This document shows positions 11,499-23,458 of a DNA stretch of 64,000 nt, one piece after another. Numbering within the stretch: position 1 is the stretch's first letter; each line of letters begins with the position of its first letter. Origin of the DNA: Papaver somniferum. Lineage: Eukaryota > Streptophyta > Magnoliopsida > Ranunculales > Papaveraceae. Position numbers and translations under genes: made by a program. The notes under the pieces were generated by a model, which worked only from the letters and a program-made list of their open reading frames with translations, was not told the origin of the DNA and searched no databases. The stretch is taken from positions 111,331,120-111,395,119 of the forward strand of contig NC_039362.1 in assembly GCF_003573695.1 (NCBI RefSeq), read 5' to 3'.

Positions 11499-11860
11499 CT
11501 AGGATATCATCATCACAAATCTCTTTAGATGATGAGGATTGATTGTGAGCATTCGGATGCCTTCGTGATTTGTGTGTTCACAGTATACTCATGCAGTCAT
11601 GCCACTCAATTTATATGGAAATGTAAAATAAGTGGCAGTTGGTGTGGGAAGCTTGAGGTGGAAGCAAATGGACTTGGATGGAGTGAACTTATTTCATGCA
11701 CTTTACTACATTTTCTCTGGTGAAAGTAATAGGAGTTTGTTTTTGTATGTACTGTTGATTTCCAGTGGGGAAGAGATGGCGAGGTTAGCATTTTGGATGA
11801 AAGAAGAAAAGATGGTGTGGGACCCACGTGAAAACCAACTTTAAATACGTATCGAATTTT
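11499..11860. other. Spacer between Gypsy LTR and Copia element
   Basis: Older flanking sequence with no gene that I can recognise. It ends in the TTTTG that forms the Copia target duplication and continues at 19618 in the pre-insertion chromosome. Confidence 0.5.
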
Positions 11861-11865
11861 TTTTG

Positions 11866-12120
11866 TGATAAAGTAAAATGGTAATACAAAAGAGAGAATA
11901 TAGTATTAAAGAGAAGAGAAGAAGGAAATCAGTACTTCTTATTACTTGTCTACTTCTTCTTTTATATACATAAAGAGTGCATGCACTAGTGGGAGTTATG
12001 TAGTACACTTGTTGGTTGGCAAAGACTAAACCTTACATGTGTCAAGTAGAAAGAGTGAAGTTTACATGCATGTCTCCACATGTGGTGGTCAGACATTTCC
12101 CCACTCATGTTCCTGCAACA
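11866..12120 (-). repeat. 3' LTR of Copia element 1
   Basis: Matches 19358-19612 along its whole length. It is next to the polypurine tract, so it is the 3' LTR in the minus-strand element. Confidence 0.95.
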
Positions 12121-12131
12121 CTCCCCCTTGG
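12121..12131 (-). other. Polypurine tract of Copia element 1
   Basis: On the minus strand, AAGGGGGAG sits directly before the TGTTG that opens the 3' LTR. Confidence 0.8.
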
Positions 12132-12706
12132 ATGACCACCATTATAAACTAACTGCTTTGTCAAAACCTTGCCAGAAAACTCCGTCGAGATAAAAACTGG
12201 CCGAAGGAGAAAGACGATATTTGAGCTTCTGAAATGGTGTCGTTGGTCAAGACTTTTCTCCTTTGTAGAACCGTGTCGGGAAAAATATTTCACACAAAAA
12301 CCTGAACACTTGCAAGGAGAAGAATAACCTCAACCGCAGTTGTATCTCGAGTGTTTTTGTTGTCTCATTAAAAACCTTGTCGAATAACAAAACCTAGTGG
12401 GAAAAAGTAACCTCGGTGAAGGAAAAAAGTACAACACACTTTGATGTCATCAATGCATCGTTATATGATACCCTGATATTGACATCTCCCCATGATTTGT
12501 ATCATGGTATTATTGTTATCTCATTAAAAACCTTTCCGAGTAGTAAAACCCAGTGGGAAAAAGTGACCTCGGTGAAGGAAAAGAGTTCAACATACCATGA
12601 GGTGCTCCCCCTGAGGCAGGACAATTTCTTTAGTCTAATACATTCGTGGGAGTGGACAGTTCCTTTGGCCTTATGGAGTCATGGGAAGTTCGGAAAATCT
12701 CTTTAG
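12132..12706 (-). other. 3' untranslated part of Copia element 1 with a duplicated unit
   Basis: No coding signal. Two diverged copies of a unit of about 70 bp, containing CAGTGGGAAAAAGTGACC or close variants, lie at about 12363-12430 and 12520-12590, about 157 bp apart. Confidence 0.6.
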
Positions 12707-15700
12707 TCATATACTTCTCACATGTTTTTCAAATGTGGCCTTAGGCAATGACTTAGTAAATAAGTCTGCCACATTTTCGTCAGATTTTACTTTACTGACC
12801 TGAATGTTTAGAAGACATTGTTGTTGCTGATTGTAGAAGAACTTCGGTGATACATGTTTCGTATTATCACCCTTGATATATCGTTGCTTCATCTGTTCGA
12901 TGCAAGCTGCATTATCTTCATAAATGCAAGTTGGCTCTTCCGTGGTAGAACTCAAACCACATGTCCATTGAATATGTGCAATGATAGACCTTAACCATAT
13001 ACACTCACGAACCGCCTCATGTAGGGCAATGATCTCAGAGTGGTTCGTGGAGGTAGCCACAAGGGTTTGCTTGGTCGATCTCCAGGATATCGTTGTATTC
13101 CCGATAGTGAACACGTATCCAGTTTGTGATCGACCTTTGTGTGGGTCTGAGAGGTACCCAGCATCAGCAAAACCAACCAAAACATTTTTTGAGGTTTCGG
13201 TATAAGGAGTCGCAATTACATTAGCATCCCTCCTTTCGTCTTCATAGGGATAAAAAAAAACCAAGTCAATGGTTCCTTTTAGGTATCTAAAGATATTCTT
13301 TATACCATTCCAATGACGTTGTGTTGGCACTGAGCTATATCTAGCTAAAAAATTCACCGAGAATGAGATATCTGGTCGAGTACATTGTGCTAAGTACAAT
13401 AATGCGCCTGTTGCACTTAGATAGGGATATTCAGCTCACAATACATCTTCGTCATCTTTCTTTGGACGAAATGGATCTTTATGTACATCTAAAGTTCGAC
13501 CAACCATGGGAGTGATAGCAGGGTGCACTTTGTCCATATTAAATTTCCTGAGTATCTTTTGGACATATGCAGACTGGTGGATTAATATTCCACAAGCTCG
13601 ATGTTTTAGTTCAAGTCCTAGACACATACGAGTTTTCCCAAGATCTTTCATCTCAAATTCGGATTTCAAATAGCTTGCGGTTTCTCTTATTTCACCAAGA
13701 GTGTCTACTATGTTCATGTCGTCTACATAGACATCTATAATTGCAAATCCGGAACTTGTTTTCTTTATAAACACGCAAGGGAAAAATTCATTGTTTGTAT
13801 ATCCCTTCCCAAACAAATAGTCACTTAGACGGGTATACCACATCCGCCCGGATTGCTTTAATTCGTAAAGTGAGCGTTTCAAATGTATTGCAAACGCACT
13901 CCTTGGTTTAGAGATACTTGATTTGGGAAATTGAAGTCCATCTGGAACTTTCATGAATATCTTTGTATCAAGATCCCATAGAGATATGTGGTAACCACAT
14001 CCATAAGTTGCATTTCAAGTTCTTCTGAAACTACTAAGCTGACTAAGTAACGGAACGTGATGACGTCCATTACATGAGAGTACGTTTATTCGTAATCAAT
14101 CCCAGGGAGTTGTGAGAAACCTTGCGCCACAAGTCGAGCCTTATATCTCAAGACTTCGTTCTTCTCATTACGCTTTCTGACAAATACCCATTTATGTCCT
14201 ACAGGCTTTACACCTGGTGAGGTTAGCACTACCGCACCAAATACCCGTCTTTTTGCCAGTGAATCTAGTTCAGCCCGGATTGCGTCTCTCCATTGAGGCC
14301 AATCTGCTCTCTTTTGGCATTCTGTAATAGAGCGTGGTTTGATATCATCGTGCTCTATAATCTCTCGAGCAACAATATATGTGAATATATCATCCATATG
14401 CGTGGAGGATATTTCCATCAACACGTATGCACTTTCATAATCCATATAGATTTCTTTGTTCTCTGGAATCAATTCAAACTTCGGGGCGTCCCCCAGTAAT
14501 GGTTCATGGACATAAATGTAATCAGAGACAATCTCATGAGATGGATTATCTTCCTTGGATGAGTATCGATCGAACCAAGTGGTCTCCCCCTCTTCCTTTT
14601 GGGGGCCACAGCCTCAGCTACACTTCCACCAAGTGCAGCCTTGGTACCTATATCTATGGTACCTTTTCCCTTGTCGGGAATTTCCAACCTTGCAGGCACG
14701 TTTGCAGCTGGTATATGTGATCTCGTCACTTTAGCGATATCAGTAAATGCATCAGGCATTGAATTTGCCACATTCTGAAGATCGATAATTCTTTTCACTT
14801 CACTTTCGCATTGTGGAGTGCATGGATCAAGAGGAGACAATGTGGTAACACACCACGACAATTCACGTCGTTCCCGTTGGAAGTCCTTTTCCATACCTCC
14901 CCCTAACAACGGGAAGGTTGTCTCATCAAAGTGACAATCTGCAAATCTAGTGGTAAAGAGATCGCCTGTCATAGGTCTAAGTAGCGGATAATTGTTGGGT
15001 ATTCATATCCAACATAAATACCTACTCGTCTTTGTGGACCCATCTTAGTACGTTGTGGGGTCGTAATAGGCACGTATACGGCACAACCAAATATGCGTAA
15101 ATGTGAGATATCAGACTCATATCCAGTTACCAACTAGTACGCAGAAAATGGTTGGCTAGCAGTGGGTCTAAAGCGAATAAGTAATGTTGCATGCAATATG
15201 GCGTACCCCCAGGCAGTAATAGGCAGGTTGGAACTCATAACCAATGCCCTAGCTATCATCTGTAACCTTTTGATGGTAGCTTCTGCGAGACCATTTTGAG
15301 TATGTACATGGGGTACAAGATGCTCTACGTCAATTCCATTAGACATACAGAAATCATCAAATCTTTTAGATGTAAATTCTCCAGCATTATCAAGTATGAT
15401 AGACTTGATTGGATAATCAGGGTGGTGAGCCCTTAATCGTATAATTTATGCCATGAGCTTTGCAAATGCGGCATTTCTTGTGGACAACAATGCAACATGT
15501 GACCTACGGGTCGAAGCATCAACCAGAACCATAAAATACCTGAATGGTCCGCATTATGGATGTATAGGTCCACAAATATCACCTTGTATTCTTTGTAAAA
15601 ATGGAATATTTTGTTTGGTATCTTTAGCATAGGATGGTCTCGATCCTGTCTTTGCTAAAGAACAATCTTTGAAGAATGAGCGGTGTGCCTTCGATAAGGA

Positions 15701-16400
15701 CAACGAAGAAGAATGGGACAGGGGGTGCGCTTCAATTACTTTGGAAGACGAAGGTTGCGATTCTCTTGCTTTAGAAGGCATATATTGTGCATCATTTACT
15801 TTAGAAAGCACATTGTTACTCTGCATTGTAACAATTTGTTTACCCATTTTCTTTTTCATTCGAAAGAAGGGATGTCCATGTGAGTTCTTCAAAACATGGA
15901 TCATCATATCACGACCTGGGTTCCCTAGTCGATCGTGCCAAAGCTTATAAAAGTCACTGGCCAACAGTTCATCGTTGGCAACCACATGGGATTCAATAAT
16001 CCTAATAGTGGTGATATACAATCCACTAGAGTGACTCATTAGTTTCTCTAAGACGCGCTTCCTTCCGCATTCACTAGAGGTCACATATATGTACTCAATT
16101 CTATTTTCACAGTGAGTTTCCAAGTGATAACCATTTGCACGGATATCCTTGAAACTTAACAAAGTGCGGTGAGCTCTTGGTGCATATAGAGCTTCTGTGA
16201 ATTTAGTCATTGTGTCGTTTGGCAACAAGAATTGAGCAGTACCTCTCTCAATTATTACTTGTGATGATCCAATATCGTAGTCACAGATGTATTATAAGGA
16301 GTAAAACTAAAAAATAATTGTCTATTTCGTAGGATAGTGTGGGTGGTTGCACTATCAGCTAGACATTCAATTTCTCCTTGAGACATTCCTACAAGTACAT
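12707..16400 (-). pseudogene. pol: Copia pol remnant: protease, integrase, reverse transcriptase, RNase H
   Basis: Read on the minus strand from 16400 down. The protease active site is CLADSATTHTILRN (about 16370). GAG-pre-integrase follows (LWHDRLGNPGRDMM, about 15940). Integrase is present (ILDNAGEFTSKRFDDF and HTQNGLAEATIKR, 15400-15250). Reverse transcriptase starts with VGHKWVFVRKRNE (about 14190) and has VYVDDMNIV (about 13715). RNase H includes GFADAGYLSD and ends near 12707. Frames change or stop at about 15630, 15433, 15346, 15134, 14972, 14086, 13954, 13436 and 13399. No intact polyprotein remains. Family and orientation are certain; the exact lineage is not. Confidence 0.93.
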
Positions 16401-17033
16401 TAGGAAGGAATGTTACAAACAAACAAAAATGAACAATTTATCTCACTTCCTTTCGAGAATTTTGTTCTACTAGAATGGCGTCCTTTCCATTCTAATTTAC
16501 ATGCTAAACAACAGATTATCATAAATAAAGTAAAATTCTGTAGAACATAATATAAAATAAGTACTTATCGATAATCCATACACACAACATAAAGATGGTA
16601 AGAACATGTTCAGCAACAGTAAAACCTACTCAAACTATTAAACAAACGATAGTCTAAGATAACATAAAAACTTCAAAGCAACTAAAGGCAGACAGAGTCT
16701 AGCAAGCCATAAAACGAGAAACTAAATTCTTAGGCCCAAGCAAAATCAGGCACATCCATGGTTGGGGAAAAGTCCGCATTGCCCAGGAAGTCTGAAATTG
16801 TGAGGTTGACGTCAGGGGTCACATCATTTTCTTCCATATAGTGAGCCTCTTGTTCGAGAGTTTCCTGGTACTTTTTGTACCTCGCAGCTACATTGGCACT
16901 AGCTTTGCAATGCTTGTACCAATGTTCGGTTCTTCCACACCTAAAACAAGGCGCATTTTCGTCTGCAGCCTTTTTGTTAGTAGGATGTTTAGGTATTTTC
17001 TCGAACTTAGGATCACCACCACTATGGCCAGAA

Positions 17034-17531
17034 GCAATATTTTTAAAATCGTACGAGTCACGAGTTGACTCGTACGATTCGCTCCAAAATTTTGATTTTC
17101 GATTCAACTCGCACAGGTGAATCGTATCCTACTTAGAATCGGGTAGATTCTTATTAAGATGCGGTTTTCAGACCAAATCAATTTTGACCGACCACTTTTC
17201 CTTCCTAAAGGTGACATATTTTATTGTAAATGAAAAATTAAGTGTGGGGAGGTTCGAACACTACACCTACTGTCCATTAGGATTTGGAGTTATCCACTGT
17301 GCCACTCGAAACTGTTTGAAAATAGCTGACTTCGACTAAATATATACAGATTTTATAATTTGAGTTTCCTAAATATAAAATCTCTATAAGAGTTCACTAT
17401 ATATGACACATATTATATCAACATAAGGTAAAATAAAAATGACAATGAATCTACTATTCACGATTCAATATACGATTCGATTCTTAAAATTAGAAAAACG
17501 ATTTGCGTTGCGATTCACGATTTCACAACCT
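17034..17531. mobile_element. 498-bp insertion with 9-bp TSD (MULE-like or composite non-autonomous element)
   Basis: Flanked by TGGCCAGAA at 17025-17033 and 17532-17540; the gag reading continues across the duplication. A 9-bp duplication is typical of Mutator-like elements. The ends are AT-rich and both contain AATCGT motifs, but the terminal inverted repeats are poor. The interior holds many ACGATT/GATTCG sub-repeats and a tRNA-like segment on the minus strand. No coding capacity. Confidence 0.8.
17245..17312 (-). other. tRNA-like segment with A and B boxes (SINE-like head)
   Basis: Minus-strand A box TGGCACAGTGG (17294-17304) fits TRGCNNAGTGG. B box GTTCGAACC (17251-17259) is about 35 bp downstream. 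It is not a functional tRNA: no anticodon stem or acceptor pairing is evident. It suggests that part of the insertion derives from a tRNA-derived retroposon. Confidence 0.6.
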
Positions 17532-18331
17532 TGGCCAGAAATTCCTTCTCTGTGCCAAACATTAGAGTGACCTTTACGTCCTCGACCTCGATTATGTCCC
17601 TTACGTCCTCTTCCACGAGAGGTGTTATCTCCACGTGGGTATGGATCATGGGGATGTGAATCAGATTGTCGAGCCCTCTTTCCTTTGGGGTTCTTTGCTT
17701 TATTGACCTTGCCATGGTTATCTTAGGGAACTTTCTTTTTCCCGACAGCTCTGGCATTGTTATTAACAAGAATCTCATTGTGCCTTTCAGCCACTTGCAG
17801 TAAGTTTATCAACCTACTGAATGTGGTGATTCTTTTGTTATCTACCTCTAAACGATACTGGTTTGATAGTATCATGGAAGAGATAGGAAAGGTCGATAGG
17901 ATTTTATGAATCATTTCCTCATCAGTAAGTTTCTTTCCACAAAAGTCCATACGTGCCTGAATTTGCAGCATGTCTTTTTGGAAATCATTCACTTTTACAT
18001 AATCGAGAAAGCGGATTTCGTTCCACAAGACGTTCAATTGTGGTATTAAGGAATCATGAATATTCCAAAAACGGCTATCTAGGGCATCCCATATCTCTTT
18101 TGGTGTCTTCAAGTGATGATAACCCAAACGTAGGTTAGGATCGATGTGCCTCTTGAGGAACATAAGAGAATTAGCTTTGTCTTTCTCAGTTGCCGGAGCA
18201 GCGTCAACAGATGGCTTGATAGTGGAGGTGAAGTCCTTTTCCACAAAGTTAGTTTCCACATCTGCTACCCAAAGGTGGTACTCAAGTCCTGCTGAGTCCA
18301 AAAGTTCGAATTCTGGTCGAATTGGGTCCAT

Positions 18332-19357
18332 CTACACAAACAAAGCAAATGACATTAATATGGTGCTCAAGTCCTTCTGAGTCCACAACAAATCCCGGTA
18401 TCATTTTCCCGTGACCAAATTTCTTTATGGTTGTTCGGGTAATACGGATATGTCATATAGTCCAATCTATAATCATAACCCAGTCCACAAAATTAATTAA
18501 CCAAGCTTCTTTTTGGTTTTTAACAAGAGAACTCTTTTTGCAAACCAAGTTTCTTTATGGTTTGAAAATTGCAAACAATTTTGTAATAAGGTTGACAAAA
18601 TAGTCAACTAAAAATAGGTATGTTAAAAAAAAAAATAAACTACAGGCCCATTTATCAATTATATATGCATACAATTTTATTAATTTATTTTTTTTTGAAA
18701 TTTAAGTCAGTAATCTGTCTGCACGTTTAGTAGCAAACCTTAAGCAGATTAATATTTAAAATAAATATTATATATATATTGTCAATATTAAGAACATGTT
18801 TCAAACTAGAATATAAAATAAGCAATACAACATCATGATTTTTATGGTCTACTCTAACACTTCTAGTGATCATGTTTTTTAAAAATAGTACTTATCATTT
18901 TAAAATAAACTAGTACAACACTATAAGATAAAGTTTTAAACAACCAAGATGGATCTTTAAATTTTTGGTCCAAGTAAAAAAATAAGATAAAAATGATTTT
19001 GTTTAATAGGTAGCTTATCATAAAAGAATATGGTACATATATCATTTTCAAGGTAAGGACAAGCATGTGGTAAAAGTACAAATTATGACTACCATGAATA
19101 ATTAATATCCTTAAAACAAGGAGAACAATATACAAAAAAAACAGGAGATGATTTATTTGCTCCATGCTTATGGGTATGTAATAAATATGAAGACACACAC
19201 ATTAATTTCAAAGAAGAGACAACATGCATGTGCAACGAATTTTAGAAGAATGTTCCAAAAAAAAAATACCTCCTTTAATGATTGTGTAGAAAACAAAATT
19301 GCCTACCTTGATTGATTAAACAAAGCTTCAATTAGTTAGAGCAAGGTGATGATAACG
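18332..19357 (-). other. 5' leader of Copia element 1 with degenerate primer binding site
   Basis: Between the 5' LTR and gag on the minus strand. The first bases after the LTR are CGTTATCATCACCTTGC instead of a clean TGGTATCAGAGC, so the primer site is degenerate. The rest is AT-rich and non-coding. Confidence 0.6.
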
Positions 19358-19612
19358 TGATAAAGTAAAATGGTAAGACAAAAGAGAGAATATAGTATTA
19401 AAGAGAAGAGAAGAAGGAAATCAGTACTTCTTATTACTTGTCTACTTCTTCTTTTATATACATAAAGAGTACATGCACTAGTGGGAGTTATGTAGTACAC
19501 TCGTTGGTTAGCAAAGACTAAACCTTACATGTGTCAAGTAGAAAGAGTGAAGTTTACATGCATGTCTCCACATGTGGTGGTCAGACATTTTCCCACTCAT
19601 GTTCCTACAACA
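19358..19612 (-). repeat. 5' LTR of Copia element 1
   Basis: Near-identical partner of 11866-12120, with TG...CA ends and the TTTTG duplication immediately to its right. Confidence 0.95.
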
Positions 19613-19617
19613 TTTTG

Positions 19618-20393
19618 ATGATATTTTCTTAACGATTCAATGATTCGTAATTTTCTTCATATAAATTGCTCATTTCATAATTGATTTAAGCAAATTCATT
19701 GATTGTTTATGCTTTTTTGATTGATATGCAGTGTTTGGGATTAAGTTCTCTGACGACATATTCTTTTTAAATTGATAAATAATACTTTATAATTACTACT
19801 CCCTCTGTCCTAGTTTACTTGCCTAAATTGGATTTTGCAAAAACTTGAAAGAAATGCAAATTACTTCCACATACACCATCGATCTTTCAAATTGTTTGTT
19901 TAATACTAATTTTCATATCCTAGTTTTTGTTTCTTTCTTGATAATTAGAAAATTTTAATGGGAAATATACCAATTTTTTGGTACAATTTTGCTAAAAAAC
20001 ACAATTTAGGCAAGTAAAGTAGGACGGAGAGAGTACATTAGAAAGCAAGGGAAATTACACCATTAAGACAATAATTTAGGATTTTAGAGTATTCTTTTGC
20101 TAGACATGAGATTGATTTTGATATTTGTCTCGAGTAATTTAGAATACATTTTAGAAATTAATTGAATTTATATAGCTAGATTGATGGAAACCAAATTCCT
20201 TAGTTACCGACTTCGTCACTGTATATTTTCAATCTAGTTTATTTTTGTTTTTTTAGATTTAACTCTAAAAATTCCATAAATCTTATTTCTGGTTAGTTTA
20301 TTAGGATATTAGTTATATTTCTTTCCACCGCTCCTTGTGGGTTCGACCCGTATTTGCTGCTTCTACATTGTAAGTGTCGTGCGATTGCGGTTA
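19618..20393. other. Intergenic sequence with MITE and LTR-end remnant
   Basis: Apart from the Stowaway element, the only recognisable piece is at about 20330-20392. There a CCTTGTGGGTTCGACCCG motif resembles the end of other plant LTR retrotransposons. No gene seen. Confidence 0.4.
19799..20033. mobile_element. Stowaway-type MITE (Tc1/mariner)
   Basis: Terminal inverted repeats CTCCCTCTGTCCTAGTTT and CTCTCTCCGTCCTACTTT (reverse complement of the right end) are flanked by TA at 19797-19798 and 20034-20035. Length 235 bp, no ORF. Confidence 0.93.
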
Positions 20394-20417
20394 TTATATA
20401 TATATATATATATATAT
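20394..20417. repeat. (TA)n microsatellite
   Basis: About 12 TA dinucleotides in a row at the edge of the older Copia fragment. Confidence 0.9.
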
Positions 20418-20911
20418 CCAATTCTATCACATAACAATAAGATAGTGCACTTCTCCTAAATATTTGATAGGAAAGTGATTCTATAGAGCAAAAATGACAC
20501 TCTTGAAAAAATCTGAGGTAGAGCATGTCAACAGAATATCATCAACATACACAAGGACAACTGAAATTTGACCACCATTTTTGTGTATAAAAAGAGAAGT
20601 ATCTGCAGAGAAGGAGACAAAATTCAATGAAATAAGAGTTTTACTCAACTTCTTATACCAGGCTCTTGGATCCTGCTTCATGCCATAAACAGACTTGTGA
20701 AGCAGGCATACATAATTTGGTTTTTCTGGATTCACATAGCTCGGTGATTGACAAATAGAAACTTGCTCATGAATATCTCCATGTAGAAAAGCATTGTTAA
20801 TATCTAGTTGGTGAACATGCAAGTCATATTGAACAGCCATACAAAGAAATAATTCTAATGGTTGTTGGTTTTGCGACTAGACTAAAAACTTTAGCAAAGT
20901 CAATTTTTTCT
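20418..20911 (-). pseudogene. Copia reverse transcriptase fragment, part 1 of a split element
   Basis: The minus strand encodes the RT core: DINNAFLHGDIHE, SVYGMKQDPRAWYKKL and VVLVYVDDILLT (about 20790-20525). At its upstream edge, KIDFAKVFSLVAKPTT (with a stop or shift) joins in sense and frame to the RT start that lies at 44957-45300. The 24-kb SIRE-like complex was inserted at this point. Confidence 0.92.
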
Positions 20912-23392
20912 TGATAGAGCATTGCTCGGTCGAACTCGCATGTGTTTCTATCTCAAGCATGTTTGTCAATGTTAGTGATCAAAACTATATGTCTTGATTT
21001 CTAGTATACTTATGACTAAGTCTCGGTCTAGGATAGTTAGGAATAATTGAGCTCCAGACTCCATGGCGATTATCTTACGAAGACGAAGAACTACTCAAGG
21101 AACCAGTGGAACTTCATCCGACCAACAAGTATGTGGAGACTTGAACTCATATGTCACTCAAAAGTCTATCTACTCTATCTCCTACTCTTGAGACAAAACT
21201 CGTATAAGTATGATAGTTTTCATACATACACATTTGCTATTTCGAGCCGAGTTTACTCGCCTATCTTTTTATCGAAATATGTGTTGGTAAGATTTTGCTT
21301 TAACCATTTTCATCTTTACCCGTGACGAAAGTCATGATGACGTTTCAATCTTGAAAATAGCTTTGATGACGATAGTCGATTCGTTATGTCTAACGACTAT
21401 ATAACATTATAGAAGAATGTTTCAATGATTGAAATGTAGATTTGAAATTACTTAACCAACTACGGATATAAGCATATATAGTGTGTTCGCACATTAGTGT
21501 ATAAATCCATGTGCCGGAAACCAAGTGCGTGCATATGTGTGCATGCGGTATTGGTAAAGGAGACAGGTTAGGTACGCGTACCCGTACGCGTACTGGTGGA
21601 AGTTTTCATACCGAAAATTTCTGTTGTAGTTTGTGAAGTTTGCAAAATGAAAACCAGTCACCTAGGTATGCTTACCCGTACGCGTACCCACGGAAGTTTT
21701 CAAACCGAAAATTTCTGCTGAGTTTTCAAACTCAAGTCTGGTTGCTATGGTACACGTACCCGTACGCGTACCTAAGCTGGTTATATCTCTCAAATTTGTA
21801 GTTTCATGAACTTAAACAATAAATCAATAAGGAATGCAATCTTTGCAAACCGTGGATATATTTTTCATGAATTGATTCAAGTGAATCAAAACGATTTTGT
21901 TTCAATTGTGTCTATGTATAAAGATCTAAGCAATTGAACAACTCTTGAACTAGTTCTTATGAGTCATTTGAACTAGTTATGAGAAAGATGAATACGGTTA
22001 ACATGAAAATGCTCATATGGCTAACCATTGGTTAACTATTTGTGAACCAAACAAGTGTACACGTTTAGGTACGGTTACTCAAACATAAATGAATACATTT
22101 CATTTGTGTGTGTGACAAACTAAGTTTCAATCTAACGGTTGAAAGATATTAGCTTGGATAAATCAGGTTTTTCATCTGACGGTGAATATTGAATGCTTTG
22201 TTACCAAGGTAACTTGGATTGCAAACCCTGATTTGAAAACTATATAATGGAGCGTCTAGCAAGTGGAAAAACTAATCCCCACACCTCCTGTGTGATACTA
22301 GTTGGTTTGCTAGAGTCGATTCTCCTTTAACCGTAGGTTTCTTCTCGAGACCCTGTCGGCTAACGACTTAAAGACTTCATTGGGATTGTGAAGCCAGACG
22401 AAACTACTTCTCTTGTAGTTGAGCGATATGATCTTGCCATTTTCTATCGTACGAGTTCAATTGTAAGATTGGCTTGAGATTATATCTCCGATAGGGCAAG
22501 ATAAAAAGAAATCACAAACATTTTCGTCTCATCGTTTGTGATTCCGCAATATCTAGTTTCGCTACCATACGATTTAGATTATTGTTAGGTGATTGATAAT
22601 TCTAGGTTGTTCATCGAGAATATAAGTACGGGTTATCGATTGGTTCCTGTTCACCTTGATTTTATCAAAATACAGAACAAAACTTATAGGTTTATCTGTG
22701 GGAGACAGATTTATCTATTATCGTAGACTTTTCAGTGTAATACAGATTTGTTTATTAAATGCTTCGACTTTGGGTCGTAGCAACTCTTGGTTGTGGGTGA
22801 GATCAGCTAAGGGAATGAAGTGCATAGTATCCTGCTGGGATCAGAGACGTAAGGAGCACAACTGTACCTTGAATCAGTGTGACATTGATTAGGGTTTAAC
22901 TACAGTCCATACCGAAGTTAGTTTGTAGTAGGCTAGTGTCTGTAGCGGCTTAATACAGTGTGGTATTCAATCTAGACTAGGTCCCGGGGTTTTTCTGCAT
23001 TTGCGGTTTCCTCGTTAACAAAATTTCTGGTGTATGTGTTATTTCTATTCCGCATTATATTTTGTTATATAATTGAAATATCACAGGTTGTGCGTTTGTA
23101 TCGATCAATTGTGAAATCCAACCTTTGGTTGTTGATTGGAAATTGATTGATCCTTGGATATTGGTCTTTGGTACCATCCAAGTTTATTATCCTTGTATTT
23201 GATAATGACTCGCAAATTCTTATTTGTTTGAGTAAAGATCAAATCAAATGAGAGAGATATTAACTCCTCGATATACTTTTCTTTAGATTGAGTCTGACTG
23301 TCTAATTGATTCTCTAGAAAGTATATTGGAGTTAGTCCATACAGATTGCTAATCGAAATATTGGGTGTGGTTGTTAGACCCCTTCGTTTTCA
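20912..23392 (+). repeat. SIRE-like LTR 1 (5' LTR), about 2.48 kb
   Basis: Starts TGATAGAGCATTGCTCGG (the other copies start TGTTAGAGC) and ends TTTTCA just before the primer binding site. Its upstream half contains repeated modules around GTACGCGTAC palindromes (about 21570-21780). It is very similar to 42488-44956 and to the fragments at 27130 and 35640. Confidence 0.93.
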
Positions 23393-23394
23393 AT

Positions 23395-23406
23395 TGGTAT
23401 CAGAGC
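23395..23406 (+). other. Primer binding site, TGGTATCAGAGC
   Basis: Two bases after the LTR end. Complementary to the 3' end of initiator tRNA-Met, the usual primer for plant Copia elements. Confidence 0.93.
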
Positions 23407-23458
23407 AGGCAAACACGTTCAAGACCTTACAAGTCTGTGTTTGTAGCGATCTGACTCT

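Larger units (their letters stand above)
16730..18331 (-). pseudogene. gag: Copia gag, interrupted by a 498-bp insertion
   Basis: Starts at the ATG at 18331 with a UBN2-type Copia gag domain (ANSLMFLKRHIDPNLRLGYH, KEIWDALDSRF). A frameshift near 17750 precedes a basic, Gly-poor stretch. The C-terminal part carries a zinc knuckle CFRCGRTEHWYKHC (about 16950). The insertion at 17034-17531 divides it. Gag ends with TAA just below 16730. About 300 bp of non-coding sequence, closing with a TTGTAG acceptor-like motif, separates it from the protease. That layout is compatible with the separate gag transcript described for plant Copia elements. Confidence 0.85.
11866..19612 (-). mobile_element. Complete Ty1/Copia retrotransposon, minus strand, decayed
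   Basis: Both 255-bp LTRs (11866-12120 and 19358-19612) start TG and end CA. They are flanked by an exact 5-bp target duplication, TTTTG, at 11861-11865 and 19613-19617. By eye the LTRs differ at about six positions. The internal order on the minus strand is gag, protease, integrase, reverse transcriptase, RNase H, which is the Copia order. Coding is broken by many stops and frameshifts and by a 498-bp insertion in gag. Confidence 0.96.

Noticed and set aside
17245..17312. Functional tRNA gene
   Set aside because: Boxes A and B are present, but no acceptor stem or anticodon stem pairs.
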